From: Chara braunii
Taxonomy: Eukaryota; Streptophyta; Charophyceae; Charales; Characeae
Length of the DNA stretch: 30,717 nt
Assembly: GCA_003427395.1 (NCBI GenBank)
Contig: BFEA01000547.1
Location: 443,784-474,500 of the forward strand
Direction of reading: 5' to 3'
Notes under the pieces: model-generated
The model's database searches: none
The model's input: only the letters and a program-made list of their open reading frames with translations
Told to the model about the DNA's origin: nothing
Shown here: positions 1-8,071 of the stretch, in pieces
Numbering within the stretch: position 1 is the stretch's first letter
Layout: each line of letters opens with the position of its first letter
Position numbers and translations under genes: made by a program

Positions 1-276
1 TTCCGCATATGCCCATACATACACAGAAGGAAGGGGAGAGGATAGGAGTATCACACCGCACAGGGAGAGATAAACACAGCGGAAGACTTGACCAGGCGAT
101 ATGACAGGGTACACTGAAAGCGCAATTCACTTCACTCAATCCTCACAACCAGTCATAGAGAAAAGCCGAGCAGATCACATCCAGGAAACAATGAAACAAT
201 GATAGTCTAAACACAGTATCACACTGTTTATAAAACTCAGAGTCTCGAATTGTCAGGATACCTTCAGTTCTACAGT

Positions 277-300
277 GCGCTGCTCAGAAATGAGCAGCGC
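277..300. repeat. Perfect 10-bp stem hairpin with GAAA loop
   Basis: Bases 277-286 (GCGCTGCTCA) are perfectly complementary to 291-300, leaving a GAAA tetraloop at 287-290. The 3' arm contains the AGCGC core that recurs at regular spacing downstream. GNRA loops on GC-rich stems are stable in RNA, but no terminator or RNA gene can be assigned. Confidence 0.75.
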
Positions 301-575
301 TTCACTCCCCAACCCNGAATAACACCCGTAACACCCCCTGAGTCCCTGAAACATCAAGCGCCACCCAGATACAGCCTCCTAGGGGCAGCGCCACTCTGAA
401 ACAGGCCTCTGAGGCCAAGCGCCACTCAGAGGATGAAGAAGAAGACCAGCGCCACAGTATCTGATGATGACGAAGTGTCAGAAGACTTCCCGGGTAGAAG
501 TCTGCCGCAGCGCCACCAAACCCTGACAAAATGACCTCTGAGAAGAAGAAGCTGCAGCTATGCCCGCAGCGCAAA
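295..575 (+). repeat. Degenerate ~30-bp periodic repeat, AGCGCCAC core
   Basis: The core AGCGC(CAC) starts at 295, 357, 387, 418, 448, 509 and 568. The spacings are 62, 30, 31, 30, 61 and 59 bp, so all are close to multiples of 30. Between cores the sequence is poorly conserved. Read in phase on the plus strand, several units give a Lys/Gln-Arg-His-Ser/Pro start followed by acidic residues, so it could be the remnant of a decapeptide repeat. It could equally be a non-coding minisatellite. Confidence 0.55.
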
Positions 576-1235
576 CCCTCTGGGACCCCACTACGGAGGA
601 GGGTCCAGCAGGGCACCAATCTCTCTCGCCTCCAGCAAACCTCGATAATCCAGACCTTTGTCAGCCCCTGCGTGCTGGCAGAGTACAGCGCAGGTCCCAA
701 CTATGGTCGGCGCTCCGCAGGTCTGGCTATGCCCGCCTCCTTCCACGCTGAGCCGCCACCACCTTCGGTTCACGCGTAGCACAGCAGCGATGTACTCGGT
801 ACCAACTGCCAAAAGCCCTGAACCGATGTGCCCATCCCTTCTATAATCTAAACTAGCATAGACTCGACCTAAACCGAATTGACTGACCGACCGGTACCGA
901 TGCTGTTTCGGCCTCTAGGGCCTCTCCCAACCCGGCTATAGGCTATAAGACCGTCTATCAGCTTAGGCCTTTAGGGCCTGTCTGTCCTAGGGGTAGCCCG
1001 GGTCTGCTATTCGCAGTTAGGGTAGCTGTAGGAAATTCAGTTAGTACAGGCCTGTATTTTCCCGAATTTGCAGATATGTCCCTTACGAATTTTCCTTACA
1101 GATAGGTCTCTCGGTTAACCCTCAACCAAACAAAATAACGAATCTAACCTAAGACGCGACCCGACCGAGGCAAGCCCCGAGCTTCGCCCTCGGCCCAATG
1201 TACAGTCCACTGAGAATCTGCAGGCTTCATCACAG

Positions 1236-1697
1236 ACTAATATGCCTACTAATCCTGTAAAGCCTACTACGAACACTCTGCACTGGTGCAGCTATGACTG
1301 CCTTCCCGTTGCTAGCGCTATCTCTCCTTCTCTCTCAGCGCAACACTCTGGCTTCAGCGCTCCTCACAATAACGCACAAGTGCACCAACACTTCAGCACT
1401 TCATGCGAATGAGCCATTTGCCAAATGAGGAGGCTGACCAGTCCTTTTGTAGTCTTGGATTGCACTTCAACTCGTGCCAGCCTTTGCTTGTTGAGGCCTG
1501 ACTGGGTCACGGTACCACATCCCCACGGCCTGTCTGGTTTAGAATGTCAAGGCCTAGAACCTTCCCGAATTTCCATGGGTATGCTGCTGCTTGGGCCTTT
1601 GAGTCGTGACTTTTCAACTTGGTTGTTCTTTTGGCATATGGTTTTGACTGTGGACTGTGACTCCTGCCTTTGGGTCACGACTCCTGCATGTGGAGTT
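1236..1697 (+). repeat. Direct repeat copy 1 flanking the PLE
   Basis: About 462 bp that recurs in the same orientation at 6361-6827. I aligned the two by eye from the block TATGCCTACTAATCCT to the block CTCCTGC..TGTGGAGTT and saw about 45 differences plus a short indel, so roughly 90% identity. Similarity stops abruptly at both ends. The two copies bracket the Penelope-like element, fitting pseudo-LTRs, but they could also be LTR fragments of a neighbouring element. I saw no hammerhead core (CTGATGA then GAAA) inside the repeat on the minus strand. Confidence 0.8.
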
Positions 1698-2185
1698 CAA
1701 ATACACTAATCAGGAACTCGTGGACTTTACTTCTCACAGCAAAGAATCCCTGAACATCGCCAATGAAACCACCACCGGCGCTCGACCCTTCTGTCCTGCT
1801 GCTCAGGCCAAGAGGAGCAACCACTCCCAATATTCCAATATATCTGCTCATACTTCGTCCGCTTTCAAGAAAGTACCGTTGGGCAAAATGCGGCGGCGCC
1901 CCAAGGAAAGTAAAAAACAGATATCGAAGATACTGAAAAGAAAAGAAAAAAAGAAAAAGAAATTCGAAATCTCATTGCAAGATCTACCACATCATAGTGC
2001 CAGTCTATTCCGGCAGGGGTCGTCCTCCTATTTCCTTATCACTTCCCTGTTTCAACCTTTCAGGTACCGCTTCGTGCTAGCTCATCCTGAGTGGGTTTTT
2101 TTCGCCCCCTATTCTTCATCTGCCCTTCCCCGCCCCTCCCTCCTCTTTAGAACCCCAACCCTTCCATCCCTCCCACCCCTTCCGT
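1698..2185 (-). other. Probable 3' untranslated region of the PLE
   Basis: This stretch lies between direct repeat copy 1 and the stop of the reverse transcriptase on the minus strand. It is rich in A/G-runs around 1905-1965 and in C/T-runs around 2100-2195 on the plus strand. The plus-strand open frame across it has low-complexity composition and no recognised motif. Assignment to the element rests only on position. Confidence 0.4.
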
Positions 2186-3565
2186 TCACTCGTACTCAAT
2201 CCAATGTATAAACTTTCGGATCATCTCAATCTCGAACTCTGATTTCCGCATTCTGACCATCTTTCTCAAGCCAGTCAAAAAAGTTTCTTTTGGATACCCA
2301 ATAAGTCCTGCTTCATTCAGAAATGTAACAATGGAGTTGTCCCAAATCCTGCAGAAAGTGTTGAAGACTGTAGCAAATATATGAATCTTGGATGCATACG
2401 ATCCGAAATCCCTCATGGTCTTAAAAAGACTCTTTTCTCCATCCCAGATAGTTCCAATATTCTTGAAGACCCATGTCGGGACGTCACCAATAATCAGTCT
2501 CGTCTCAAGAAATTCAAGAATCCTGTTTCCACCATTCGTACGCTCAAGCGTGAGATATTTGTGGTAACATTCCAGTATTTTATCAAGTACACCATTCATC
2601 CTGCTTTCCCCACCTTTCTCCTTGCTATCATACCAACCCACGGGCAACAAATCATCAATGAATCTCTTCCCTTCTATATACTTGGAATCACTACCAAGTG
2701 TCAAAATGAATTGCTGCTCTGCAAAGATGCACATCACGTTGGCGAGAGGGGAACTTGCTCTTCCTCCCATTGGAATCCCTATCCTCTGCCTGAGAATCTG
2801 AGTCATGGAGTAGAAAAAGGTGTGTTGAAGTTGAAAGGTTGTCAGCGTAATAAGGTCATTCATTCTAATTGACTTCCACCCAGGCTCACCATGCGATTTG
2901 TCGAAGGTTGCTTTCTTGCCTCTCGTTTTTACCCTAATCAAACCATGCCCTCTGTCTCGAAATACTTCAATTATCCAAGTTACTGCTTTCACAATTTCGT
3001 CGTGTGGTAATTTTGTAAACATTTCCTTCACACCATAGGTTCTAGCAAGCAATCTCCCATCCATTCCCGTTTTTTCATTTACCTTCTTGTTCACTTTCTC
3101 GATTTCATCCTTTAATTGTCTAGGCCCCGAGAGGTTAAAGTGTCTCACACTCAGTCTCTTTATGAGAAAGTTCAGACTTTTGGACAGAAGACCCATTGCA
3201 CATGAAGTTGGTCTCAGGAACGAAGGTACGATAGGCCTCTTCTTTCGAAGGTCCTTGTTCTTCGAAAGAATGTAGGCCACGATAGGCCTCTTCTTTCGAA
3301 GGTCCTTGTTCTTCGAAAGAATGTAGGCCTGTTGCAGCCTCCTTTTTTTATCCCAGCTTGCAATCCTACCAAGTTTCATTGAACAAAACCGTTTCTTTGT
3401 CTCTTTTAGAACTTCCATCTCATCATTGTCGATCTTTTCATAGCTCGAGCTCTCGTTGTACATCATACTCATTCCTTTTTCATACAACACTGGACATTCC
3501 ACAAGAGTGGCATCAGGATTCCGATCCACAGGAGAAAGAACCAAGCCATCAAATGTATGTTTCAA
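2186..3565 (-). pseudogene. PLE reverse transcriptase domain, inactive copy
   Basis: A 459-residue stretch with reverse transcriptase motifs in order. An RT1-like K-x-K...KRPIV occurs near residues 84-96 and again at 101-113 because of an in-frame duplication. The motif A region is near 176-190 (GVKEMFTKLPHDE), motif B is GIPMGGRASSPLAN (263-276) and motif C is FIDD (302-305), followed by LEFLETRL near 350. The GIPMG...SPLA block with (F/Y)IDD is typical of Penelope-like and related RTs. Motif A should carry a catalytic Asp; this copy has Gly178 (codon at 3032-3034), so polymerase activity is not expected. The given start is only the first residue after stops: the frame continues upstream through a TGA and a TAA, and the true N-terminus is the preceding segment. 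The stop at 2186 is probably the natural end of the protein. Confidence 0.8.
3228..3329. repeat. 51-bp exact tandem duplication inside RT
   Basis: Bases 3228-3278 are repeated exactly at 3279-3329. The length is a multiple of three, so it adds 17 residues (80-96 copied at 97-113 of the RT segment) and doubles the RT1-like K/R-rich motif without breaking the frame. The exact match suggests a recent event in this copy. Confidence 0.9.
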
Positions 3566-3589
3566 CCCAAGTACATATTATGTGCAGCA

Positions 3590-4057
3590 TCACACAAATA
3601 TTTGTGCTTGTCTTGTGCAGTAGTCCCCTTGCTGTATGTGAATATTTTCCTTCTGATCCAAGCAACCCATCCTTTTTAATGGTTCAATGGCCATATTACA
3701 GGTCCGATTCACTTCTTGTCTTGTTATCAAAGTTCCAGGATGGGGAATGTTTTTTGAGTTGAGGACCAAGTCCCGAATCCCACCAATGGCATCTAACCTT
3801 ACTTGAACATGCCCTTGTATTCTGGGCAAGTCAAATGCTTCACAAGTGCAGGGATGACCACATCTCCTTGCGAAGCACTGATGGTTATGCAGGATTCTGC
3901 CAACAAACTTTCTTTTCTGCCAGACAGTTCTCATCCTGCCAACCAACAAGTCAGATAGAGCCTTAGGAGAAATCTGATTCTTCAACCAACTTTTTACAGC
4001 CCCATTTACCTTACCTTTGCTCACATATTCACAAAAGGGCAATTTCACAGAAATCAT
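3590..4057 (-). pseudogene. PLE middle segment with Cys-rich knuckle
   Basis: A 155-residue piece immediately upstream of the RT segment on the minus strand. It holds C61-x4-C66-x3-C70-x-C72 in the context CFARRCGHPCTCEAF, a compact zinc-knuckle-like cluster with a CxC motif. Permuted PLEs are reported to carry a CxC-type knuckle near the RT, which supports assigning it to the same polyprotein. It joins the RT segment through a short region with stops, where an alternative frame reads plausibly, implying two compensating indels near 3565-3605. On its 5' side a one-base frame change near 4062-4068 separates it from the basic linker. Zinc binding is inferred from spacing only. Confidence 0.6.
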
Positions 4058-4067
4058 ACACCTTGGG

Positions 4068-4730
4068 TTAATTCCATACTTTCTTTGTGACCCGAGTAAT
4101 AATCCCTCTTATGATTTGTCTCCCCCTTGCTGTGTTTAGCTGCTTCATGCCAGTATTTATAAACAATAATTTATCCAAGTTCTTCTTGTACAATAACTTT
4201 CTCTTCCATGGGGCTCTTAAGATCAAGATAGCTTCGACTTTTGCTTCATCTGTCTTGCTTTTGGTTTTCTTAATTTCAGTCAGCGTCCATTCGCCCCCGG
4301 TTTGAATAGACTGCTTGGCATCCCTTAATTTCATTCCCTTCCCCTTAAATTCAACACAGTTGTCTCCATAGAGTAGCTTGACCAACCCCCATGCATACAG
4401 CCACATGTCACCTTTAGCGTTGCTTATCTTACACTGCTTCACATCCCTAACCTTTTTAAGTACTTTTAGGAGGCTCGATTCATTAACCACACCAGCTTCT
4501 TTACAGTTAAATACCAATGGCACCCTCACTTCTTCCCTTTGTCCTGCTTTCTTAGCTTGTCTTCTTAGACTTTTCCTACTTAACTTTTTTTTTTCTCTTC
4601 TCATGTTCAAGCCTGGATTAGTACAACCAATGGTACATTCCTCCATTCTTCCAAGAGATTTACCATCTCCATGCAAGATGGGTAGAGCAACGTAGTTAGC
4701 AGCAACTGCTTTTTTCAACCAGCGGTGCAA
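4068..4730 (-). pseudogene. PLE basic linker after the GIY-YIG core
   Basis: A 220-residue, Lys/Arg-rich piece continuing the endonuclease frame after one in-frame TGA (about 4754). Its first ~30 residues (HRWLKKAVAANYVALPIL) resemble the second half of a GIY-YIG fold, so the endonuclease domain probably extends into it. A strongly basic patch (RREKKKLSRKSLRRQAKK) near residues 44-61 could contact nucleic acid. The rest has no recognised family. The segment ends at a one-base frame change into the Cys-rich segment. Confidence 0.55.
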
Positions 4731-4739
4731 TTTCTGCTT

Positions 4740-5045
4740 TTGCTTAGAAAAAATACTTCATTGGTGCTCCAGCCACCTTGTTTCGAGAGCCCTCTCTGTT
4801 TTTCCCACATAAGTAAGCTTAAAAAACGGAGAGATCAATAGATATACACAACTCCTAGCTTGCAGTAGTTTACTTTTTTGCTCATGTGTCGTATTCACCC
4901 AATACTTGACATACAACTTTCCCCATCTTATAAAACCCCTTAAACATAGGATTAGGACTAGCAATTTCAACACCACATTGGCTTCCTTTTCTAGCACACG
5001 ACCATACTTACTTGATATATCTATGATCCTTCTGCAGGCCCTCAA
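4740..5045 (-). pseudogene. GIY-YIG endonuclease domain of the PLE
   Basis: The piece reads CVYLLISPFFKLTYVGKTER then ALETRWLEH. VYL (residues 67-69) stands at the GIY position, YVG (79-81) at the YIG position about 10 residues later, and R90-W-x-x-H94 matches the conserved Arg and His of the helix that follows. GIY-YIG nucleases cut one DNA strand; in PLEs this makes the nick that primes reverse transcription. The frame runs on past an in-frame TGA near 4754 into the next segment. Upstream, two in-frame TGA codons near 5056-5068 separate it from the acidic segment. All three TGAs could come from CGA by C-to-T change on the coding strand. Confidence 0.7.
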
Positions 5046-5069
5046 GAGGGTTCTTTTACTAAGTCACGT

Positions 5070-5588
5070 TCAATTCCCTGCGATGTCGTCCTGTCCAGAG
5101 TCTTTCTCTGACTCCGAGCTGCTCTCATGCTCACTGCTGTCCTCACTCATCTCATTGTCAGTCGTGTTGCTCTCTTCCTTCTGCTCCTCTAACTTCTGCA
5201 ACACCTCAAAGTCTAGTCTCGCCAATTCCCATATACCCCCATCTTTTTTTTTGTATGGGATGCCCTTCTTCTTGCATAGAGATTGAATCTCAGTGTAATG
5301 CATAGCATCGTAATAGACAACTCTGTCTCCGAAATGCAGGCCAGGGGCAAGATCCTCCTCGGTTTCCTTCCCCGTTGCCAGATCAGGTTCCTCTGTCTCC
5401 TCTGCCACATCCTTAGCCTTTTCCCCTTCTTCCGGTTCTCCCTGTTTCTCACCCCCTTTCATACCCATTTCATTCCTCCCCGATGAGTTCCCTGCAACAC
5501 TCTTTGCTGCTAATAATTCCTCAATGAGATCTTTTAACACCAACACCTCCTCGAGGTTCCCCCTTGATTCCTCTAATTTCCCTTTCAA
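5070..5588 (-). pseudogene. PLE N-terminal segment, acidic with SAP-like motif
   Basis: A 172-residue, Glu/Ser-rich piece. Between acidic stretches, residues ~93-135 read like a SAP helix-extended-helix (YTEIQSLCKKKGIPYKKKDG then WELARLDFEVLQKLEEQ), a short DNA-binding fold. The C-terminal 35 residues are almost all Glu, Ser, Asp and Asn. It lies directly upstream of the GIY-YIG piece in the same frame, apart from two TGA codons. A targeting role in the element is inference; the SAP assignment is a visual match and would need profile searching. Confidence 0.45.
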
Positions 5589-5596
5589 ATTATGGA

Positions 5597-6078
5597 CTAC
5601 AGCATCCTTTCACCATCATCAGATGACACTTCCACAGGTGTCTTCTTCTTTCCACCTTTCATTAGTAGCCCTAACCGAGATCCAACCTTACCGACTTGCG
5701 GCCGCCCTGGCGATGCCATGTCGCTCTTCCTTTTTTCATTGCTCGAGCTTTCTCTTAGTTCTTTCTCAACTCTCAATCTCTTTAGTTCCTCCACCTCACT
5801 TCCTCCAATTTTGACTTTCTTTCGACCACTTCCAACTTTTCCGTTAGGATTTTCAAAGAATTCACAAAGTTCTCTGCCACCCATCTTTTCATATTATCAA
5901 CCTTCCCTTCTTCGACCTCTTTACCTTTCCCTTTGTCTTTACCACTTTGCTTCTTCGCTCTCCCATCCTTCCTACCCTTCTCCTTCTGTCCCATAGACTC
6001 GCGGCTCAAATCTTTCAACCTTGCTATCTCTTCTATGTCTTTCTTTCGTGCCTCCTCAATGGCATCCTTGATTTTCAC
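5597..6078 (-). pseudogene. PLE 5' coding segments, Lys/Glu-rich coiled-coil-like
   Basis: Two overlapping frames (6078-5782 and 5884-5597) together make a charged region: MKIKDAIEEARKKDIEEIAR at the start, then a Lys/Gly-rich basic tract, then VEELKRLRVEKELRESSSNE. Heptad-like Leu/Ile/Val spacing suggests coiled coil. The switch of frame near 5800-5880 implies an indel in this copy. It probably forms the N-terminus of the PLE polyprotein. The frame of the first segment stays open somewhat upstream of 6078, so the true start is not fixed. No family recognised. Confidence 0.4.
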
Positions 6079-6360
6079 ACGAGATTCACACTCTGGAGAC
6101 CAGAGAGATGAAGATCATGTAGCGCAGCTCAAAATTCCAACAAATTATCATATAAACAATTTAGGAGTTTTTGTCACTGGTACTCAACAGCGCAAACCCA
6201 AGTATCCAGAAGCTCCACTCAGGTATGTCTCTCTTCCAAACCTCTTATGTCTTCCCTCTCTATTTTGATCTTCTCTCTGTTTACCTCCTCTCCGTGTCCT
6301 CTCTCGCTACTTGCATGCACTCACACATCTACTACTGATGGACCTACCCTGAATACACCC
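6079..6360 (-). other. Probable 5' leader of the PLE
   Basis: Between the charged 5' coding segments and direct repeat copy 2. Minus-strand frames contain stops and no domain is recognisable. It may hold the element's 5' leader and start codon. On the plus strand a CAG/GTATGT donor-like site falls at about 6219-6227, with no exon to support it. Confidence 0.3.
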
Positions 6361-6827
6361 ACTGATATGCCTACTAATCCTTTAAAGCCTACTACTAACA
6401 CTCTGCACTGGCACAACTATGGCTGCCTTCCCTTTGCCAGCGCTATCTTTCCTTTTCTCTCAGCTCAACACTCTGGCTTCAGCACTCAGCTCCTCACAAT
6501 AGCGCACAAGTGCGCCATCACTTCCGCACTTCATGCGAATTAGCCATCTGCCAAATGAGGAGGTTGACCAGTCCTTTTGTATTCTTGGATTGCACTTCAA
6601 CTTGTGTCAGCCTCTGCTTCTTGAGGCCTGACTGGGTCCCGGTACCACATCCCCACGGTCTGTCTGCTTTCGAATGTCAAGGCCGAGAACCTTTCCGAAT
6701 TTGCATGGGTCTGTTGCTGCTTGGGCCTTTGAGTCATGACTTTTCGACTTGGTTGTTCGTTTGGCAGATGGTTTTCACTGTGGACTGTGACTCCTGCCCT
6801 TAGGTCACGACTCCTGCCTGTGGAGTT
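6361..6827 (+). repeat. Direct repeat copy 2 flanking the PLE
   Basis: Partner of 1236-1697 in the same orientation, about 90% identical. Relative to the minus-strand PLE it sits at the 5' side, so the pair brackets the element like pseudo-LTRs. It also lies just downstream of Gypsy element B (minus strand), so it could be part of that element's 3' region. It contains short internal echoes of the form TGTGACTCCTGCC that continue past its end to about 6905. Confidence 0.8.
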
Positions 6828-7162
6828 GCCCTTTTACTCATGGGATGTGACTCTTCAATATGACTTTTTATTATGAGACGTGGTTCTTGCCCCTAAGATG
6901 TGACTGTTTGTTGGGTGTGTATTGGACTGGACTGCTGAGGAACCCGACTTTGACTTTTCTGAAATTGACTAGCTCGTCTTTTCTTGGCCATAGCCTCTGA
7001 CCCTGAGGCCCGAATTTGGGGTTTGAATCGTGGAAGGCCTTTCACTCTCGCCGGCCTAATTTCGAAGTCCTCCGAGAAAATTACCAAATTTATCCATCTA
7101 TTATGTTAACTTCTTTCTTAGCTCTCTCATAATAGGACACAATATGCGGCCGTCTCAATTAG
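6828..7162. other. 3' flank of element B, imperfect short repeats
   Basis: No gene seen. Bases ~6790-6910 hold four or five imperfect copies of a TGTGAC/TCYTGCCC block spaced about 20-45 bp apart. The rest is likely untranslated 3' sequence of element B, whose chromodomain frame stops at 7163. No polypurine tract or LTR border could be fixed. Confidence 0.35.
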
Positions 7163-7384
7163 CTAATCTCTTGTAAACCAGCGATCTTCTGAAGGTTCTT
7201 GATTGGCAAATCTAACCTTATATTGTCGCTCTAGTCTACCCCTGCGTCCAGATCTGTAAATATATTCCCCAACAATCATATCCACATCGTACTTACCATC
7301 TATATCAGGGGGAATCATAGATATGTGTGATGGAAACATATCATTACTTACACTAAGTATGGAAGGTCGAAGGCGCAAAAACAC
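7163..7384 (-). pseudogene. Element B integrase tail and chromodomain
   Basis: After the 7-bp repeat (7378-7384) the integrase frame resumes as VFLRLRPSILSVSNDMFPSH and then enters a chromodomain-like stretch: YDVDMIVGEYIYRSGRRGRL followed by QYKVRFANQEPSEDRWFTRD. The pattern matches the usual Y-x-V-E-x-I ... Y-x-V-x-W/F ... D-x-W of chromodomains, which bind histone tails and steer integration. The last conserved aromatic is present (W in DRWF). The upstream neighbour is the numt, and downstream is the 3' flank. The frame ends at a stop at 7163. Confidence 0.65.
7378..7384. repeat. 7-bp direct repeat, left end of numt
   Basis: AAAACAC here and at 8583-8589 exactly bracket the mitochondrial insertion. 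On the minus strand the repeat encodes the end of Pro-Val-Phe in the integrase C-terminus, so one copy is part of the original element. Confidence 0.75.
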
Positions 7385-7757
7385 TCTTCTGTTTGATTGA
7401 GAGAATTCTCGTGTAAAGTCTCTGAGGATCCCAAACACGTTGGTTAGGGCGAGAGGCCGTACTATTTTGTGGTATGCGGGAACGTGCTCTGGCCTTCGGG
7501 CCTTTGTTTTGTGTGTCAAATTCGATACATGTACGAATTCACCTTACTCAAATGTAATGGGCATAATCCGCAGGAAACCAACATATGTCTGTGTAGGATC
7601 CTCAGAGACTATATGTGAAACAACTTCAGGCGGTTAGTATAGTCGCATTGAAACAAGCTGAAGGTAGAGTCTGTGCTATGTAGAGATACATAGAGTGCTA
7701 CTAGTGTACGTATATTGTGCAACAACAGACTTGAGCGGGCAAGTGGCCAACATAACA
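7385..7757. other. Unidentified part of the numt
   Basis: No protein or RNA recognised. It contains a 15-bp perfect inverted repeat, AGTCTCTGAGGATCC at 7417-7431 and its complement at 7596-7610. It lies inside the 7-bp-flanked insertion and so was presumably captured with the mitochondrial pieces; its origin (mitochondrial spacer, plastid or other) is open. Confidence 0.35.
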
Positions 7758-7965
7758 ATTAGAACGTTGTGAAACAATGCGGTTCCTATTTATCTATGGT
7801 GATTAGAAGAGAACTGAGAGAAGTCATTCCTAGTACGAGAGGACTGGGATGGGTCAACCTATTGTGGACGGGTTGTCATGCTAGTGGCATTGTCGGGTAA
7901 CTACGTTGGTAGGGGAGAACCGATGAAAGCATATAAGCGGAAAACCCCTCTTGAAAAAAGTTATC
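7758..7965 (+). rRNA. rrnL: Mitochondrial LSU rRNA 3'-end fragment (numt)
   Basis: The segment carries the invariant sarcin-ricin loop core AGTACGAGAGGA at 7832-7843. Upstream is the domain V/VI block TAGAACGTTGTGAAACA...GGTTCCTATTTATC, which parallels TAGAACGTCGTGAGACA in bacterial 23S. Downstream are GGTTGTCATGCTAGTGGCAT and GATGAAAGCATATAAGC, matching the 3' domain. The 5' two-thirds of the rRNA are missing, so it is not functional. Mitochondrial rather than plastid origin is inferred from the adjacent nad genes and the divergence from bacterial sequence. The 3' limit is approximate. Confidence 0.85.
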
Positions 7966-8071
7966 ATACAAAGTGAAAGACCATCACTTGCACCGTGAGG
8001 TGTGAAGCTTACTCGTACGAATTACGATTCCGATGATCGGGGATAATGGGGATAAATACAAATATCAAATT

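Larger units (their letters stand above)
1..1235. other. Unassigned left flank, no gene recognised
   Basis: I see no convincing coding region here. Open frames on both strands are short and overlap in several frames without recognisable motifs. The stretch contains one ambiguous base (N at 316), a perfect hairpin at 277-300, a periodic short motif at 295-575 and a hammerhead-like fold at 461-503, each listed separately. Between about 900 and 1000 two short blocks of the form GGCCTNTAGGGCCT recur. It may be UTR or LTR of a decayed element, but nothing proves that. Confidence 0.4.
1698..6360 (-). mobile_element. Penelope-like retroelement, GIY-YIG N-terminal (permuted), decayed
   Basis: On the minus strand the order is: Lys/Glu-rich segments (about 6078-5597), an acidic SAP-like segment (5588-5070), a GIY-YIG endonuclease (5045-4740), a basic linker (4730-4068), a Cys-rich knuckle segment (4057-3590) and a reverse transcriptase (3565-2186). 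Endonuclease upstream of RT is the permuted order known for the Naiad and Chlamys groups of Penelope-like elements; canonical PLEs carry GIY-YIG at the C-terminus. Such elements encode an RT and a nicking endonuclease for target-primed insertion and lack a capsid and an integrase. In-frame stops, at least three frame changes, a 51-bp duplication and a changed motif A residue show that this copy is dead. Outer limits are taken from the flanking direct repeats and are approximate. Confidence 0.75.

Noticed and set aside
302-700. 132-codon minus-strand open frame as a gene
   Set aside because: It crosses the N at 316, overlaps several other open frames, and its sequence is explained by the 30-bp phased repeat and CT-rich composition.
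1657-2211. 184-codon plus-strand open frame opposite the PLE 3' end
   Set aside because: Low-complexity Lys-rich and Pro/Ser-rich stretches, no motif, and it straddles the direct repeat and the PLE 3' region.
5608-5640. Second CTGATGA...GAAA match on the minus strand as a hammerhead
   Set aside because: Only four bases separate the two core blocks, leaving no stem II, and it lies in a coding frame of the PLE (SSDDGERML).
7758-7965. Functional rRNA gene
   Set aside because: Only the 3' end is present, next to broken nad fragments and inside a retrotransposon integrase.
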